Below are positions 11,042-23,650 of a stretch of DNA of 64,000 nucleotides, in pieces. The stretch comes from Cinclus cinclus (taxonomy: Eukaryota > Chordata > Aves > Passeriformes > Cinclidae). Position numbers and translations under genes: made by a program. The number at the start of each line of letters is the position of its first letter. Position 1 is the stretch's first letter. Location: contig NW_026912123.1 in assembly GCF_963662255.1 (NCBI RefSeq), positions 124,001 through 188,000 on the forward strand, given 5' to 3'. Under the pieces are notes generated by a model. It was not told where the DNA came from. It saw nothing but the letters and a program-made list of their open reading frames with translations, and searched no databases.

Positions 11042-12752
11042 CATGGGATGCATTGTGACACCACAGGGGTTAAGAGAAGCAAGGATCCATTGTGACCCAA
11101 TGCAGGCTAATAATCCCAGGATCCCATTTGGCACCAGGGGACGTAAAAGGGCCAGGGATGAATTGTGACAGCATGGGGCCCAATAGAAACAAGGAACCAT
11201 TATGACACCATGGAGGCCAAGAATCAAATGATTCATTGTGACATCAAGTGGCCTAAAATGGCATGGAATGCATTGTGACACCACAGAGGTTAAGACAAGC
11301 AAGGAACCATTGTTACCCCATGGAGGCTAACAATCTAATGGTCTCTTGTGACACCAATGGGCCTAAAAGGGACAGGGATGGATTGTGAAAGCATGGGGCC
11401 CAATTAAAACCTGGTACAATTATGCCACCATGGAGGCCAAAAATCAAATGATTCATTGTGACATCCAGTGGCCTAAAAGGGCATGGGATGCATTGTGACA
11501 CCACAGGGGTTAAGAGAAGCAAGGAACCATTGTGACCCAATGCAGGCTAACAATCTAATGATCCCTTGTGACACCAGGGGGCCTAAAATGGCCAGGGATG
11601 GATTGTTACAGCACGGGGACCAATAGAAGCAAGGATCTATTATGCCACCATGGAGGCCAAGAATCAAATGATTCATTGTGACATCAAGTGGCCTAAAAGG
11701 GCATGGGATGCATTGTGACACCACAGGGGCTAAGAGAAGCAAGGATCCATTGTGACCCAATGGAGGCTAATAATCCCAGGATCCCATTTGACACCAGGGG
11801 TCGTAAAAGGGCCAGGGATGAATTGTGACAGCATGGGGCCCAATAGAAACAAGGAACCATTATGACACCATGGAGGCCAAGAATCAAATGATTCATTGTG
11901 ACATCAAGTGGCCTAAAAGGGCATGGGATGCATTGTGACACCACAGGGGTTCAGAGAAGCAAGGATCCATTGTGACCCAATGGAGGCTAACAATCTAATG
12001 GTCCCTTGTGACACCAATGGGCCTAAAAGGGCCAGGGATGAATTGTGAAAGCATGGGGCCCAATTAAAACCTGGTACAATTATGCCACCATGGAGGCCAA
12101 AAATCAAATGATTCATTGTGACATCAAGTGGCCTAAAAGGGCATGGGATGCATTGTGACACCACAGGGGTTAAGAGAAGCAAGGATCCATTGTGACCCAA
12201 TGGAGGCTAATAATCCCAGGATCCCATTTGACACCAGGGGGCGTAAAAGGGCCAGGGATGAATTGTGACAGCATGGGGACCAATAGAAACAAGGAACCAT
12301 TATGACACCATGAAGGCCAAGAATCAAATGGTTCATTGTAAGACCAAGTGGCCTAAAAGGGCTTGGAATGCATTGTGACACCACAGAGGTTAAGAGAAGC
12401 AAGGAACCATTGTGACCCAATGCAGGCTAACAATCTAATGATCCCTTGTGGCACCATGGGGTATAAAAAGGCCAGGGATGAATTGTTACAGCACGGGGAC
12501 CAATAGAAGCAAGGATCTATTATGTCACCATGGAGGCCAAGAATCAAATGATTCATTGTGAAATCAAGTGGCCTAAAAGGGCATGGGATGCATTGTGACA
12601 CCACAGGGGTTCAGAGAAGCAAGGATCCATTGTGACCCAATGGAGGCTAATAATCCCAGGATCCCATTTGACACCAGGGGGCGTAAAAGGGCCAGGGATG
12701 AATTGTGACAGCATGGGGACCAATAGAAACAAGGAACCATTATGACACCATG
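11042..12752 (+). repeat. Second location of a 1.7-kb segment also at 2,020-3,730
   Basis: About 1.7 kb here matches 2,020-3,730 at an offset of 9,022 bp, covering eight consecutive monomers in the same subtype order. It includes the rare GGCACCAGGGGACG form of unit 4 and GACAAGCAAGG in unit 2. The match ends where ATGAAGGCCAAGATTC (about 3,730) faces ATGGAGGCCAAGAATC (about 12,752). This shows that blocks moved, or were left behind, over many kilobases rather than only between neighbours. Confidence 0.8.
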
Positions 12753-13989
12753 GAGGCCAAGAATCAAATGATTCATTGTGACATCAAGTGGCCTAATATG
12801 GCATGGAATGCATTGTGACACCACAGAGGTTAAGAGAAGCAAGGAACCATTGTTACCCAATGGAGGCTAACAATCTAATGGTCCCTTGTGACACCAATGG
12901 GCCTAAAAGGGCCAGGGATGAATTGTGAAAGCATGGGGCCCAATTAAAACCTGGTACAATTATGCCACCATGGAGGCCAAAAATCAAATGATTCATTGTG
13001 ACATCAAGTGGCCTAAAAGGGCATGGGATGCATTGTGACACCACAGGGGTTAAGAGAAGCAAGGATCCATTGTGACCCAATGGAGGCTAATAATCCCAGG
13101 ATCCCATTTGACACCAGGGGGCGTAAAAGGGCCAGGGATGAATTGTGACAGCATGGGGACCAATAGAAACAAGGAACCATTATGACACCATGGAGGCCAA
13201 GAATCAAATGGTTCATTGTAAGACCAAGTGGCCTAAAAGGGCTTGGAATGCATTGTGACACCACAGAGGTTAAGAGAAGCAAGGAACCATTGTGACCCAA
13301 TGCAGGCTAACAATCTAATGATCCCTTGTGGCACCATGGGGTATAAAAAGGGCCAGGGATGAATTGTTACAGCACGGGGACCAATAGAAGCAAGGATCTA
13401 TTATGTCACCATGGAGGCCAAGAATCAAATGATTCATTGTGACATCAAGTGGCCTAAAAGGGCATGGGATGCATTGTGACACCACAGGGGCTAAGAGAAG
13501 CAAGGAACCATTGTGACCCATTGCAGGCTAACAATCTAATGATCCCTTGTGACACCAGGGGGCGTAAAAGGGCCAGGGATGGATTGTTACAGCACGGGGA
13601 CCAAGAGAAGCAAGGATCTATTATGCCACCATGGACGCCAAGAATCTAATGATTCATTGTGACATCAAGTGGCCTAAAAGGGCATGGGATGCATTGTGAC
13701 ACCACAGGGGTTCAGAGAAGCAAGGATCCATTGTGACCCAATGGAGGCTAATAATCCCAGGATCCCATTTGGCTCCAGGGGGCGTAAAAGGGCCAGGGAT
13801 GAATTGTGACAGCATGGGGACCAATAGAAACAAGGAACCATTATGACACCATGGAGGCCAAGAATCAAATGATTCCTTGTGACACCAAGTGGCCTAAAAG
13901 GGCATGGAATGCATTGTGACACCACAGAGGTTAAGACAAGCAAGGAACCATTGTTACCCCATGGAGGCTAACAATCTAATGGTCTCTTG

Positions 13990-16900
13990 TGACACCAATG
14001 GGCCTAAAAGGGCCAGGGATGGATTGTGAAAGCATGGGGCCCAATAAAAACCTGGTACAATTATGCCACCATGGAGGCCAAAAATCAAATGATTCATTGT
14101 GACATCAAGTGGCCTAAAAGGGCATGGGATGCATTGTGACACCACAGGGGTTAAGAGAAGCAAGGATCCATTGTGACCCAATGGAGGCTAATAATCCCAG
14201 GATCCCATTTGACACCAGGGGGCGTAAAAGGGCCAGGGATGAATTGTGACAGCATGGGGACCAATAGAAACAAGGAACCATTATGACACCATGAAGGCCA
14301 AGAATCAAATGGTTCATTGTAAGACCAAGTGGCCTAAAAGGGCTTGGAATGCATTGTGACACCACAGAGGTTAAGAGAAGCAAGGAACCATTGTGACCCA
14401 ATGCAGGCTAACAATCTAATGATCCCTTGTGGCACCATGGGGTATAAAAAGGCCAGGGATGAATTGTTACAGCACGGGGACCAATAGAAGCAAGGATCTA
14501 TTATGTCACCATGGAGGCCAAGAATCAAATGATTCATTGTGAAATCAAGTGGCCTAAAAGGGCATGGGATGCATTGTGACACCACAGGGGTTCAGAGAAG
14601 CAAGGATCCATTGTGACCCAATGGAGGCTAATAATCCCAGGATCCCATTTGACACCAGGGGGCGTAAAAGGGCCAGGGATGAATTGTGACAGCATGGGGA
14701 ACAATAGAAACAAGGAACCATTATGACACCATGAAGGCCAAGATTCAAATGGTTCATTGTAAGACCAAGTGGCCTAAAAGGTCTTGGAATGCATTGTGAC
14801 ACCACAGAGGTTAAGAGAAGCAAGGAACCATTGTTACCCAATGGAGGCTAACAATCTAATGGTCCCTTGTGACACCAATGGGCCTAAAAGGGCCAGGGAT
14901 GAATTGTGAAAGCATGGGGCCCAATTAAAACCTGGTACAATTATGCCACCATGGAGGCCAAAAATCAAATGATTCATTGTGACATCAAGTGGCCTAAAAG
15001 GGCATGGGATGCATTGTGACACCACAGGGGTTAAGAGAAGCAAGGATCTATTGTGACCCAATGGAGGCTAATAATCCCAGGATCCCATTTGACACCAGGG
15101 GGCGTAAAAGGGCCAGGGATGAATTGTGACAGCATGGGGACCAATAGAAACAAGGAACCATTATGACACCATGAAGGCCAAGAATCAAATGGTTCATTGT
15201 AAGACCAAGTGGCCTAAAAGGGCTTGGAATGCATTGTGACACCACAGAGGTTAAGAGAAGCAAGGAACCATTGTGACCCAATGCAGGCTAACAATCTAAT
15301 GATCCCTTGTGGCACCAGGGGGTATAAAAAGGGCCAGGGATGAATTGTTACAGCACGGGGACCAATAGAAGCAAGGATCTATTATGTCACCATGGAGGCC
15401 AAGAATCAAATGATTCATTGTGACATCAAGTGGCCTAAAAGGGCATGGGATGCATTGTGACACCACAGGGGCTAAGAGAAGCAAGGAACCATTGTGACCC
15501 AATGCAGGCTAACAATCTAATGATCCCTTGTGACACCAGGGGGCGTAAAAGGGCCAGGGATGGATTGTTACAGCACGGGGACCAATAGAAGCAAGGATCT
15601 ATTATGCCAGCATGGAGGCCAAGAATCAAATGATTCATTGTGACATCAAGTGGCCTAAAAGGGCATGGGATGCATTGTGACACCACAGGGGTTCAGAGAA
15701 GCAAGGATCCATTGTGACCCAATGGAGGCTAATAATCCCAGGATCCCATTTGACACCAGGGGGCGTAAAAGGGCCAGGGATGAATTGTGACAGCATGGGG
15801 ACCAATAGAAACAAGGAACCATTATGACACCATGGAGGCCAAGAATCAAATGGTTCATTGTAAGACCAAGTGGCCTAAAAGGGCTTGGAATGCATTGTGA
15901 CACCACAGAGGTTAAGAGAAGCAAGGAACCATTGTGACCCAATGCAGGCTAACAATCTAATGATCCCTTGTGGCACCAGGTGGTATAAAAAGGTCCAGGG
16001 ATGAATTGTTACAGCACGGGGACCAATAGAAGCAACGGTCTATTATGTCACCATGGAGGCCAAGAATCAAATGATTCATTGTGACATCCAGTGGCCTAAA
16101 AGGGCATGGGATGCATTGTGACACCACAGAGGTTAAGAGAAGCAAGGAACCATTGTGACCCAATGCTTGCTAAAAATCTAATGATCCCTTGTGACACCAG
16201 GGGGCCTAAAATGACCAGGGATGGATTGTTACAGCACGGGGACCAATAGAAGCAAGGATCTATTATGCCACCATGGACGCCAAGAATCAAATGATTCATT
16301 GTGACATCAAGTGGCCTAAAATGGCATGGGATGCATTGTGACACCACAGGGGTTAAGAGAAGCAAGGATCCATTGTGACCCAATGCAGGCTAATAATCCC
16401 AGGATCCCATTTGGCACCAGGGGACGTAAAAGGGCCAGGGATGAATTGTGACAGCATGGGGCCCAATAGAAACAAGGAACCATTATGACACCATGGAGGC
16501 CAAGAATCAAATGATTCATTGTGACATCAAGTGGCCTAAAATGGCATGGAATGCATTGTGACACCACAGAGGTTAAGACAAGCAAGGAACCATTGTTACC
16601 CCATGGAGGCTAACAATCTAATGGTCTCTTGTGACACCAATGGGCCTAAAAGGGCCAGGGATGGATTGTGAAAGCATGGGGCCCAATTAAAACCTGGTAA
16701 AATTATGCCACCATGGAGGCCAAAAATCAAATGATTCATTGTGACATCCAGTGGCCTAAAAGGGCATGGGATGCATTGTGACACCACAGGGGTTAAGAGA
16801 AGCAAGGAACCATTGTGACCCAATGCAGGCTAACAATCTAATGATCCCTTGTGACACCAGGGGGCCTAAAATGGCCCGGGATGGATTGTTACAGCACGGG

Positions 16901-19900
16901 GACCAATAGAAGCAAGGATCTATTATGCCACCATGGACGCCAAGAATCAAATGATTCATTGTGACATCAAGTGGCCTAAAAGGGCATGGGATGCATTGTG
17001 ACACCACAGGGGCTAAGAGAAGCAAGGATCCATTGTGACCCAATGGAGGCTAATAATCCCAGGATCCCATTTGACACCAGGGGGCGTAAAAGGGCCAGGG
17101 ATGAATTGTGACAGCATGGGGCCCAATAGAAACAAGGAACCATTATGACACCATGGAGGCCAAGAATCAAATGATTCATTGTGACATCAAGTGGCCTAAT
17201 ATGGCATGGAATGCATTGTGACACCACAGAGGTTAAGAGAAGCAAGGAACCATTGTTACCCAATGGAGGCTAACAATCTAATGGTCCCTTGTGACACCAA
17301 TGGGCCTAAAAGGGCCAGGGATGAATTGTGAAAGCATGGGGCCCAATTAAAACCTGGTACAATTATGCCACCATGGAGGCCAAAAATCAAATGATTCATT
17401 GTGACATCAAGTGGCCTAAAAGGGCATGGGATGCATTGTGACACCACAGGGGTTAAGAGAAGCAAGGATCCATTGTGACCCAATGGAGGCTAATAATCCC
17501 AGGATCCCATTTGACACCAGGGGGCGTAAAAGGGCCAGGGATGAATTGTGACAGCATGGGGACCAATAGAAACAAGGAACCATTATGACACCATGAAGGC
17601 CAAGAATCAAATGGTTCATTGTAAGACCAAGTGGCCTAAAAGGGCTTGGAATGCATTGTGACACCACAGAGGTTAAGAGAAGCAAGGAACCATTGTGACC
17701 CAATGCAGGCTAACAATCTAATGATCCCTTGTGGCACCATGGGGTATAAAAAGGGCCAGGGATGAATTGTTACAGCACGGGGACCAATAGAAGCAAGGAT
17801 CTATTATGTCACCATGGAGGCCAAGAATCAAATGATTCATTGTGAAATCAAGTGGCCTAAAAGGGCATGGGATGCATTGTGACACCACAGGGGTTCAGAG
17901 AAGCAAGGATCCATTGTGACCCAATGGAGGCTAATAATCCCAGGATCCCATTTGACACCAGGGGGCGTAAAAGGGCCAGGGATGAATTGTGACAGCATGG
18001 GGAACAATAGAAACAAGGAACCATTATGACACCATGAAGGCCAAGATTCAAATGGTTCATTGTAAGACCAAGTGGCCTAAAAGGTCTTGGAATGCATTGT
18101 GACACCACAGAGGTTAAGAGAAGCAAGGAACCATTGTTACCCAATGGAGGCTAACAATCTAATGGTCCCTTGTGACACCAATGGGCCTAAAAGGGCCAGG
18201 GATGAATTGTGAAAGCATGGGGCCCAATTAAAACCTGGTACAATTATGCCACCATGGAGGCCAAAAATCAAATGATTCATTGTGACATCAAGTGGCCTAA
18301 AAGGGCATGGGATGCATTGTGACACCACAGGGGTTAAGAGAAGCAAGGATCCATTGTGACCCAATGGAGGCTAATAATCCCAGGATCCCATTTGACACCA
18401 GGGGGCGTAAAAGGGCCAGGGATGAATTGTGACAGCATGGGGACCAATAGAAACAAGGAACCATTATGACACCATGAAGGCCAAGAATCAAATGGTTCAT
18501 TGTAAGACCAAGTGGCCTAAAAGGGCTTGGAATGCATTGTGACACCACAGAGGTTAAGAGAAGCAAGGAACCATTGTGACCCAATGCAGGCTAACAATCT
18601 AATGATCCCTTGTGGCACCATGGGGTATAAAAAGGGCCAGGGATGAATTGTTACAGCACGGGGACCAATAGAAGCAAGGATCTATTATGTCACCATGGAG
18701 GCCAAGAATCAAATGATTCATTGTGACATCAAGTGGCCTAAAAGGGCATGGGATGCATTGTGACACCACAGGGGCTAAGAGAAGCAAGGAACCATTGTGA
18801 CCCAATGCAGGCTAACAATCTAATGATCCCTTGTGACACCAGGGGGCGTAAAAGGGCCAGGGATGGATTGTTACAGCACGGGGACCCATAGAAGCAAGGA
18901 TCTATTATGCCAGCATGGAGGCCAAGAATCAAATGATTCATTGTGACATCAAGTGGCCTAAAATGGCATGGGATGCATTGTGACACCACAGGGGTTCAGA
19001 GAAGCAAGGATCCATTGTGACCCAATGGAGGCTAATAATCCCAGGATCCCATTTGACACCAGGGGGCGTAAAAGGGCCAGGGATGAATTGTGACAGCATG
19101 GGGACCAATAGAAACAAGGAACCATTATGACACCATGGAGGCCAAGAATCAAATGGTTCATTGTAAGACCAAGTGGCCTAAAAGGGCTTGGAATGCATTG
19201 TGACACCACAGAGGTTAAGAGAAGCAAGGAACCATTGTGACCCTATGCAGGCTAACAATCTAATGATCCCTTGTGGCACCAGGTGGTATAAAAAGGGCCA
19301 GGGATGAATTGTTACAGCACGGGGACCAATAGAAGCAAGGGTCTATTATGTCACCATGGAGGCCAAGAATCAAACGATTCATTGTGACATCCAGTGGCCT
19401 AAAAGGGCATGGGATGCATTGTGACACCACAGAGGTTAAGAGAAGCAAGGAACCATTGTGACCCAATGCTTTCTAAAAATCTAATGATCCCTTGTGACAC
19501 CAGGGGGCCTAAAATGGCCAGGGATGGATTGTTACAGCACGGGGACCAATAGAAGCAAGGATCTATTATGCCACCATGGACGCCAAGAATCAAATGATTC
19601 ATTGTGACATCAAGTGGCCTAAAAGGGCATGGGATGCATTGTGACACCACAGAGGTTAAGAGAAGCAAGGATCCATTGTGACCCAATGCAGGCTAATAAT
19701 CCCAGGATCCCATTTGCCACCAGGGGACGTAAAAGGGCCAGGGATGAATTGTGACAGCATGGGGCCCAATAGAAACAAGGAACCATTATGACACCATGGA
19801 GGCCAAGAATCAAATGATTCATTGTGACATCAAGTGGCCTAAAATGGCATGGAATGCATTGTGACACCACAGAGGTTAAGACAAGCAAGGAACCATTGTT

Positions 19901-21900
19901 ACCCCATGGAGGCTAACAATCTAATGGTCTCTTGTGACACCAATGGGCCTAAAAGGGACAGGGATGGATTGTGAAAGCATGGGGCCCAATTAAAACCTGG
20001 TACAATTATGCCACCATGGAGGCCAAAAATCAAATGATTCATTGTGACATCAAGTGGCCTAAAATGGCATGGAATGCATTGTGACACCACAGGGGTTAAG
20101 AGAAGCAAGGAACCATTGTGACCCAATGCAGGCTAACAATCTAATGATCCCTTGTGACACCAGGGGGCGTAAAAGGGCCAGGGATGGATTGTTACAGCAC
20201 GGGGACCAATAGAAGCAAGGATCTATTATGCCACCATGGACGCCAAGAATCAAATGATTCATTGTGACATCAAGTGGCCTAAAAGGGCATGGGATGCATT
20301 GTGACACCACAGGGGCTAAGAGAAGCAAGGATCCATTGTGACCCAATGGAGACTAATAATCCCAGGATCCTATTTGACACCAGGGGTCGTAAAAGGGCCA
20401 GGGATGAATTGTGACAGCATGGGGCCCAATAGAAACAAGGAACCATTATGACACCATGGAGGCCAAGAATCAAATGATTCATTGTGACATCAAGTGGCCT
20501 AAAATGGCATGGAATGCATTGTGACACCACAGAGGTTAAGAGAAGCAAGGAACCATTGTTACCCAATGGAGGCTAACAATCTAATGGTCCCTTGTGACAC
20601 CAATGGGCCTAAAAGGGCCAGGGATGAATTGTGAAAGCATGGGGCCCAATTAAAACCTGGTACAATTATGCCACCATGGAGGCCAAAAATCAAATGATTC
20701 ATTGTGACATCAAGTGGCCTAAAAGGGCATGGGATGCATTGTGACACCACAGGGGTTAAGAGAAGCAAGGATCCATTGTGACCCAATGGAGGCTAATAAT
20801 CCCAGGATCCCATTTGACACCAGGGGGCGTAAAAGGGCCAGGGATGAATTGTGACAGCATGGGGACCAATAGAAACAAGGAACCATTATGACACCATGAA
20901 GGCCAAGAATCAAATGGTTCATTGTAAGACCAAGTGGCCTAAAAGGGCTTGGAATGCATTGTGACACCACAGAGGTTAAGAGAAGCAAGGAACCATTGTG
21001 ACCCAATGCAGGCGAACAATCTAATGATCCCTTGTGGCACCATGGGGTATAAAAAGGCCAGGGATGAATTGTTACAGCACGGCGACCAATAGAAGCAAGG
21101 ATCTATTATGTCACCATGGAGGCCAAGAATCAAATGATTCATTGTGAAATCAAGTGGCCTAAAAGGGCATGGGATGCATTGTGACACCACAGGGGTTCAG
21201 AGAAGCAAGGATCCATTGTGACCCAATGGAGGCTAATAATCCCAGGATCCCATTTGACACCAGGGGGCGTAAAAGGACCAGGGATAAATTGTGACAGCAT
21301 GGGGAACAATAGAAACAAGGAACCATTATGACACCATGAAGGCCAAGATTCAAATGGTTCATTGTAAGACCAAGTGGCCTAAAAGGTCTTGGAATGCATT
21401 GTGACACCACAGAGGTTAAGAGAAGCAAGGAACCATTGTTACCCAATGGAGGCTAACAATCTAATGGTCCCTTGTGACACCAATGGGCCTAAAAGGGCCA
21501 GGGATGAATTGTGAAAGCATGGGGCCCAATTAAAACCTGGTACAATTATGCCACCATGGAGGCCAAAAATCAAATGATTCATTGTGACATCAAGTGGCCT
21601 AAAAGGGCATGGGATGCATTGTGACACCACAGGGGTTAAGAGAAGCAAGGATCCATTGTGACCCAATGGAGGCTAATAATCCCAGGATCCCATTTGACAC
21701 CAGGGGGCGTAAAAGGGCCAGGGATGAATTGTGACAGCATGGGGACCAATAGAAACAAGGAACCATTATGACACCATGAAGGCCAAGAATCAAATGGTTC
21801 ATTGTAAGACCAAGTGGCCTAAAAGGGCTTGGAATGCATTGTGACACCACAGAGGTTAAGAGAAGCAAGGAACCATTGTGACCCAATGCAGGCTAACAAT
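13990..21900 (+). repeat. 3,303-bp (15-monomer) higher-order repeat, about 2.4 copies
   Basis: Between roughly 13,990 and 21,900 the order of monomer subtypes and their private variants repeats with a period of 3,302-3,303 bp. Matched landmarks include GGGGAACAATAG with AAGATTCAAATGG and AAAAGGTCTTGG (near 14,700, 18,002 and 21,303), the GCCAGCATGG variant of unit 6 (near 15,606 and 18,909), and the GACGCC variant of unit 6. The one-base wobble comes from 220- versus 221-bp forms of the TATA-bearing monomer. Copy boundaries are arbitrary. It is a classic higher-order repeat, later modified by the 880-bp duplication at its right end. Confidence 0.82.
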
Positions 21901-22270
21901 CTAATGATCCCTTGTGGCACCATGGGGTATAAAAAGGCCAGGGATGAATTGTTACAGCACGGGGACCAATAGAAGCAAGGATCTATTATGTCACCATGGA
22001 GGCCAAGAATCAAATGATTCATTGTGAAATCAAGTGGCCTAAAAGGGCATGGGATGCATTGTGACACCACAGGGGTTCAGAGAAGCAAGGATCCATTGTG
22101 ACCCAATGGAGGCTAATAATCCCAGGATCCCATTTGACACCAGGGGGCGTAAAAGGGCCAGGGATGAATTGTGACAGCATGGGGACCAATAGAAACAAGG
22201 AACCATTATGACACCATGAAGGCCAAGAATCAAATGGTTCATTGTAAGACCAAGTGGCCTAAAAGGGCTT
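20510..22270 (+). repeat. 880-bp (four-monomer) tandem duplication
   Basis: Four consecutive monomers from about 20,510 recur 880 bp downstream, from about 21,390. The corresponding stretch near 48.1-48.9 kb, otherwise a copy of this region, has only one set of these four monomers: its offset drops from 27,524 to 26,644, exactly 880. So the expansion happened here after the long copy was made, or was lost there. The copies differ at GGGGAACAA (about 21,303) versus GGGGACCAA (about 22,183). Confidence 0.8.
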
Positions 22271-22329
22271 GGAATGCATTGTGACACCACAGAGGTTAAG
22301 AGAAGCAAGGAACCATTGTGACCCAATGC

Positions 22330-23650
22330 AGGCTAACAATATAATGATCCCTTGTGGCACCAGGAGCTATAAAAAGGGCCAGGCATGAATTGTTACAGCA
22401 CGGGGACCAATAGAAGCAAGGACCTATTATGTCACCATGGAGGCCAAGAATCAAATGATTCATTGTGACATCAAGTGGCCTAAAAGGGCATGGGATGCAT
22501 TGTGACACCACAGAGGTTAAGAGAAGCAAGGAACCATTGTGACCCAATGCTTGCTAAAAATCTAATGATCCCTTGTGACACCAGGGGGCCTAAAATGGCC
22601 AGGGATGGATTGTTACAGCACGGGGACCAATAGAATCAAGGATCTATTATGCCACCATGGAGGCCAAGAATCAAATGATTCATTGTGACATCAAGTGGCC
22701 TAAAAGGGCATGGGATGCATTGTGACACGACAGGGGTTAAGAGAAGCAAGGATCCATTGTGACCCAATGGAGGCTAATAATCCCAGGATCCCATTTGGCA
22801 CCAGGGGGCGTAAAAGGGCCAGGGATGAATTGTGACAGCATGGGGACCAATAGAAACAAGGAACCATTATGACACCATGGAGGCCAAGAATCAAATGATT
22901 CATTGTGACATCAAGTGGCCTAAAATCGCATGGGATGCATTGTGACACCACAGAGGTTAAGAGAAGCAAGGAACCATTGTGACCCAATGCAGGCTAACAA
23001 TCTAATGATCCCTTGTGGCACCAGGGGCTATAAAAAGGGCCAGGGATGAATTGTTACAGCACGGGGACCAATAGAAGCAAGGACCTATTATGTCACCATG
23101 GAGGCCAAGAATCAAATGATTCATTGTGACATCAAGTGGCCTAAAAGGGCATGGGATGCATTGTGACACCACAGAGGTTAAGAGAAGCAAGGAACCATTG
23201 TGACCCAATGCTTGCTAAAAATCTAATGATCCCTTGTGACACCAGGGGGCCTAAAATGGCCAGGGATGGATTGTTACAGCACGGGGACCAATAGAATCAA
23301 GGATCTATTATGCCACCATGGAGGCCAAGAATCAAATGATTCATTGTGACATCAAGTGGCCTAAAAGGGCATGGGATGCATTGTGACACCACAGGGGTTA
23401 AGAGAAGCAAGGATCCATTGTGACCCAAAGGAGGCTAATAATCCCAGGATCCCATTTGGCTCCAGGGGGCGTAAAAGGGCCAGGGATGAATTGTGACAGC
23501 ATGGGGACCAATAGAAACAAGGAACCATTATGACACCATGGAGGCCAAGAATCAAATGATTCATTGTGACATCAAGTGGCCTAAAATGGCATGGAATGCA
23601 TTGTGACACCACAGAGGTTAAGAGAAGCAAGGAACCATTGTTACCCAATG
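22330..23650 (+). repeat. 661-bp (three-monomer) tandem duplication
   Basis: Three monomers totalling 661 bp (220+220+221) are repeated side by side. Shared rare words are AATGCTTGCTAAAAATC (near 22,547 and 23,208) and CAATAGAATCAAGG (near 22,627 and 23,288). The first copy carries CAATATAATG, CCAGGAGCTATAAAAA and GGCCAGGCATG, all changed from the common forms; these also occur near 33,790 and 48,983, linking it to those segments. The related stretch near 49.3-49.6 kb lacks one copy. Confidence 0.78.

Larger units (their letters stand above)
4279..13990 (+). repeat. Mixed monomer run without one dominant long period
   Basis: This stretch contains the same four monomer subtypes and no gene, but no single long period covers it. 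Segments of it reappear later. About 5,995-8,120 matches about 24,924-27,049 at an offset of 18,929 bp; the linked rare variants AGAGGATAAGACAAG, AAAACGGCC and CCGGGTAAAATT occur in both. About 8,614-10,000 matches about 28,865-30,252 at 20,251-20,252 bp, the one-base step arising at a TATAAAAA monomer. About 12,100-12,700 matches about 14,080-14,700 at 1,981 bp (nine monomers plus one). Isolated single-base deletions lie near 10,086 (CCAATAAAAC) and 10,785 (AGAATAAATG). Confidence 0.8.
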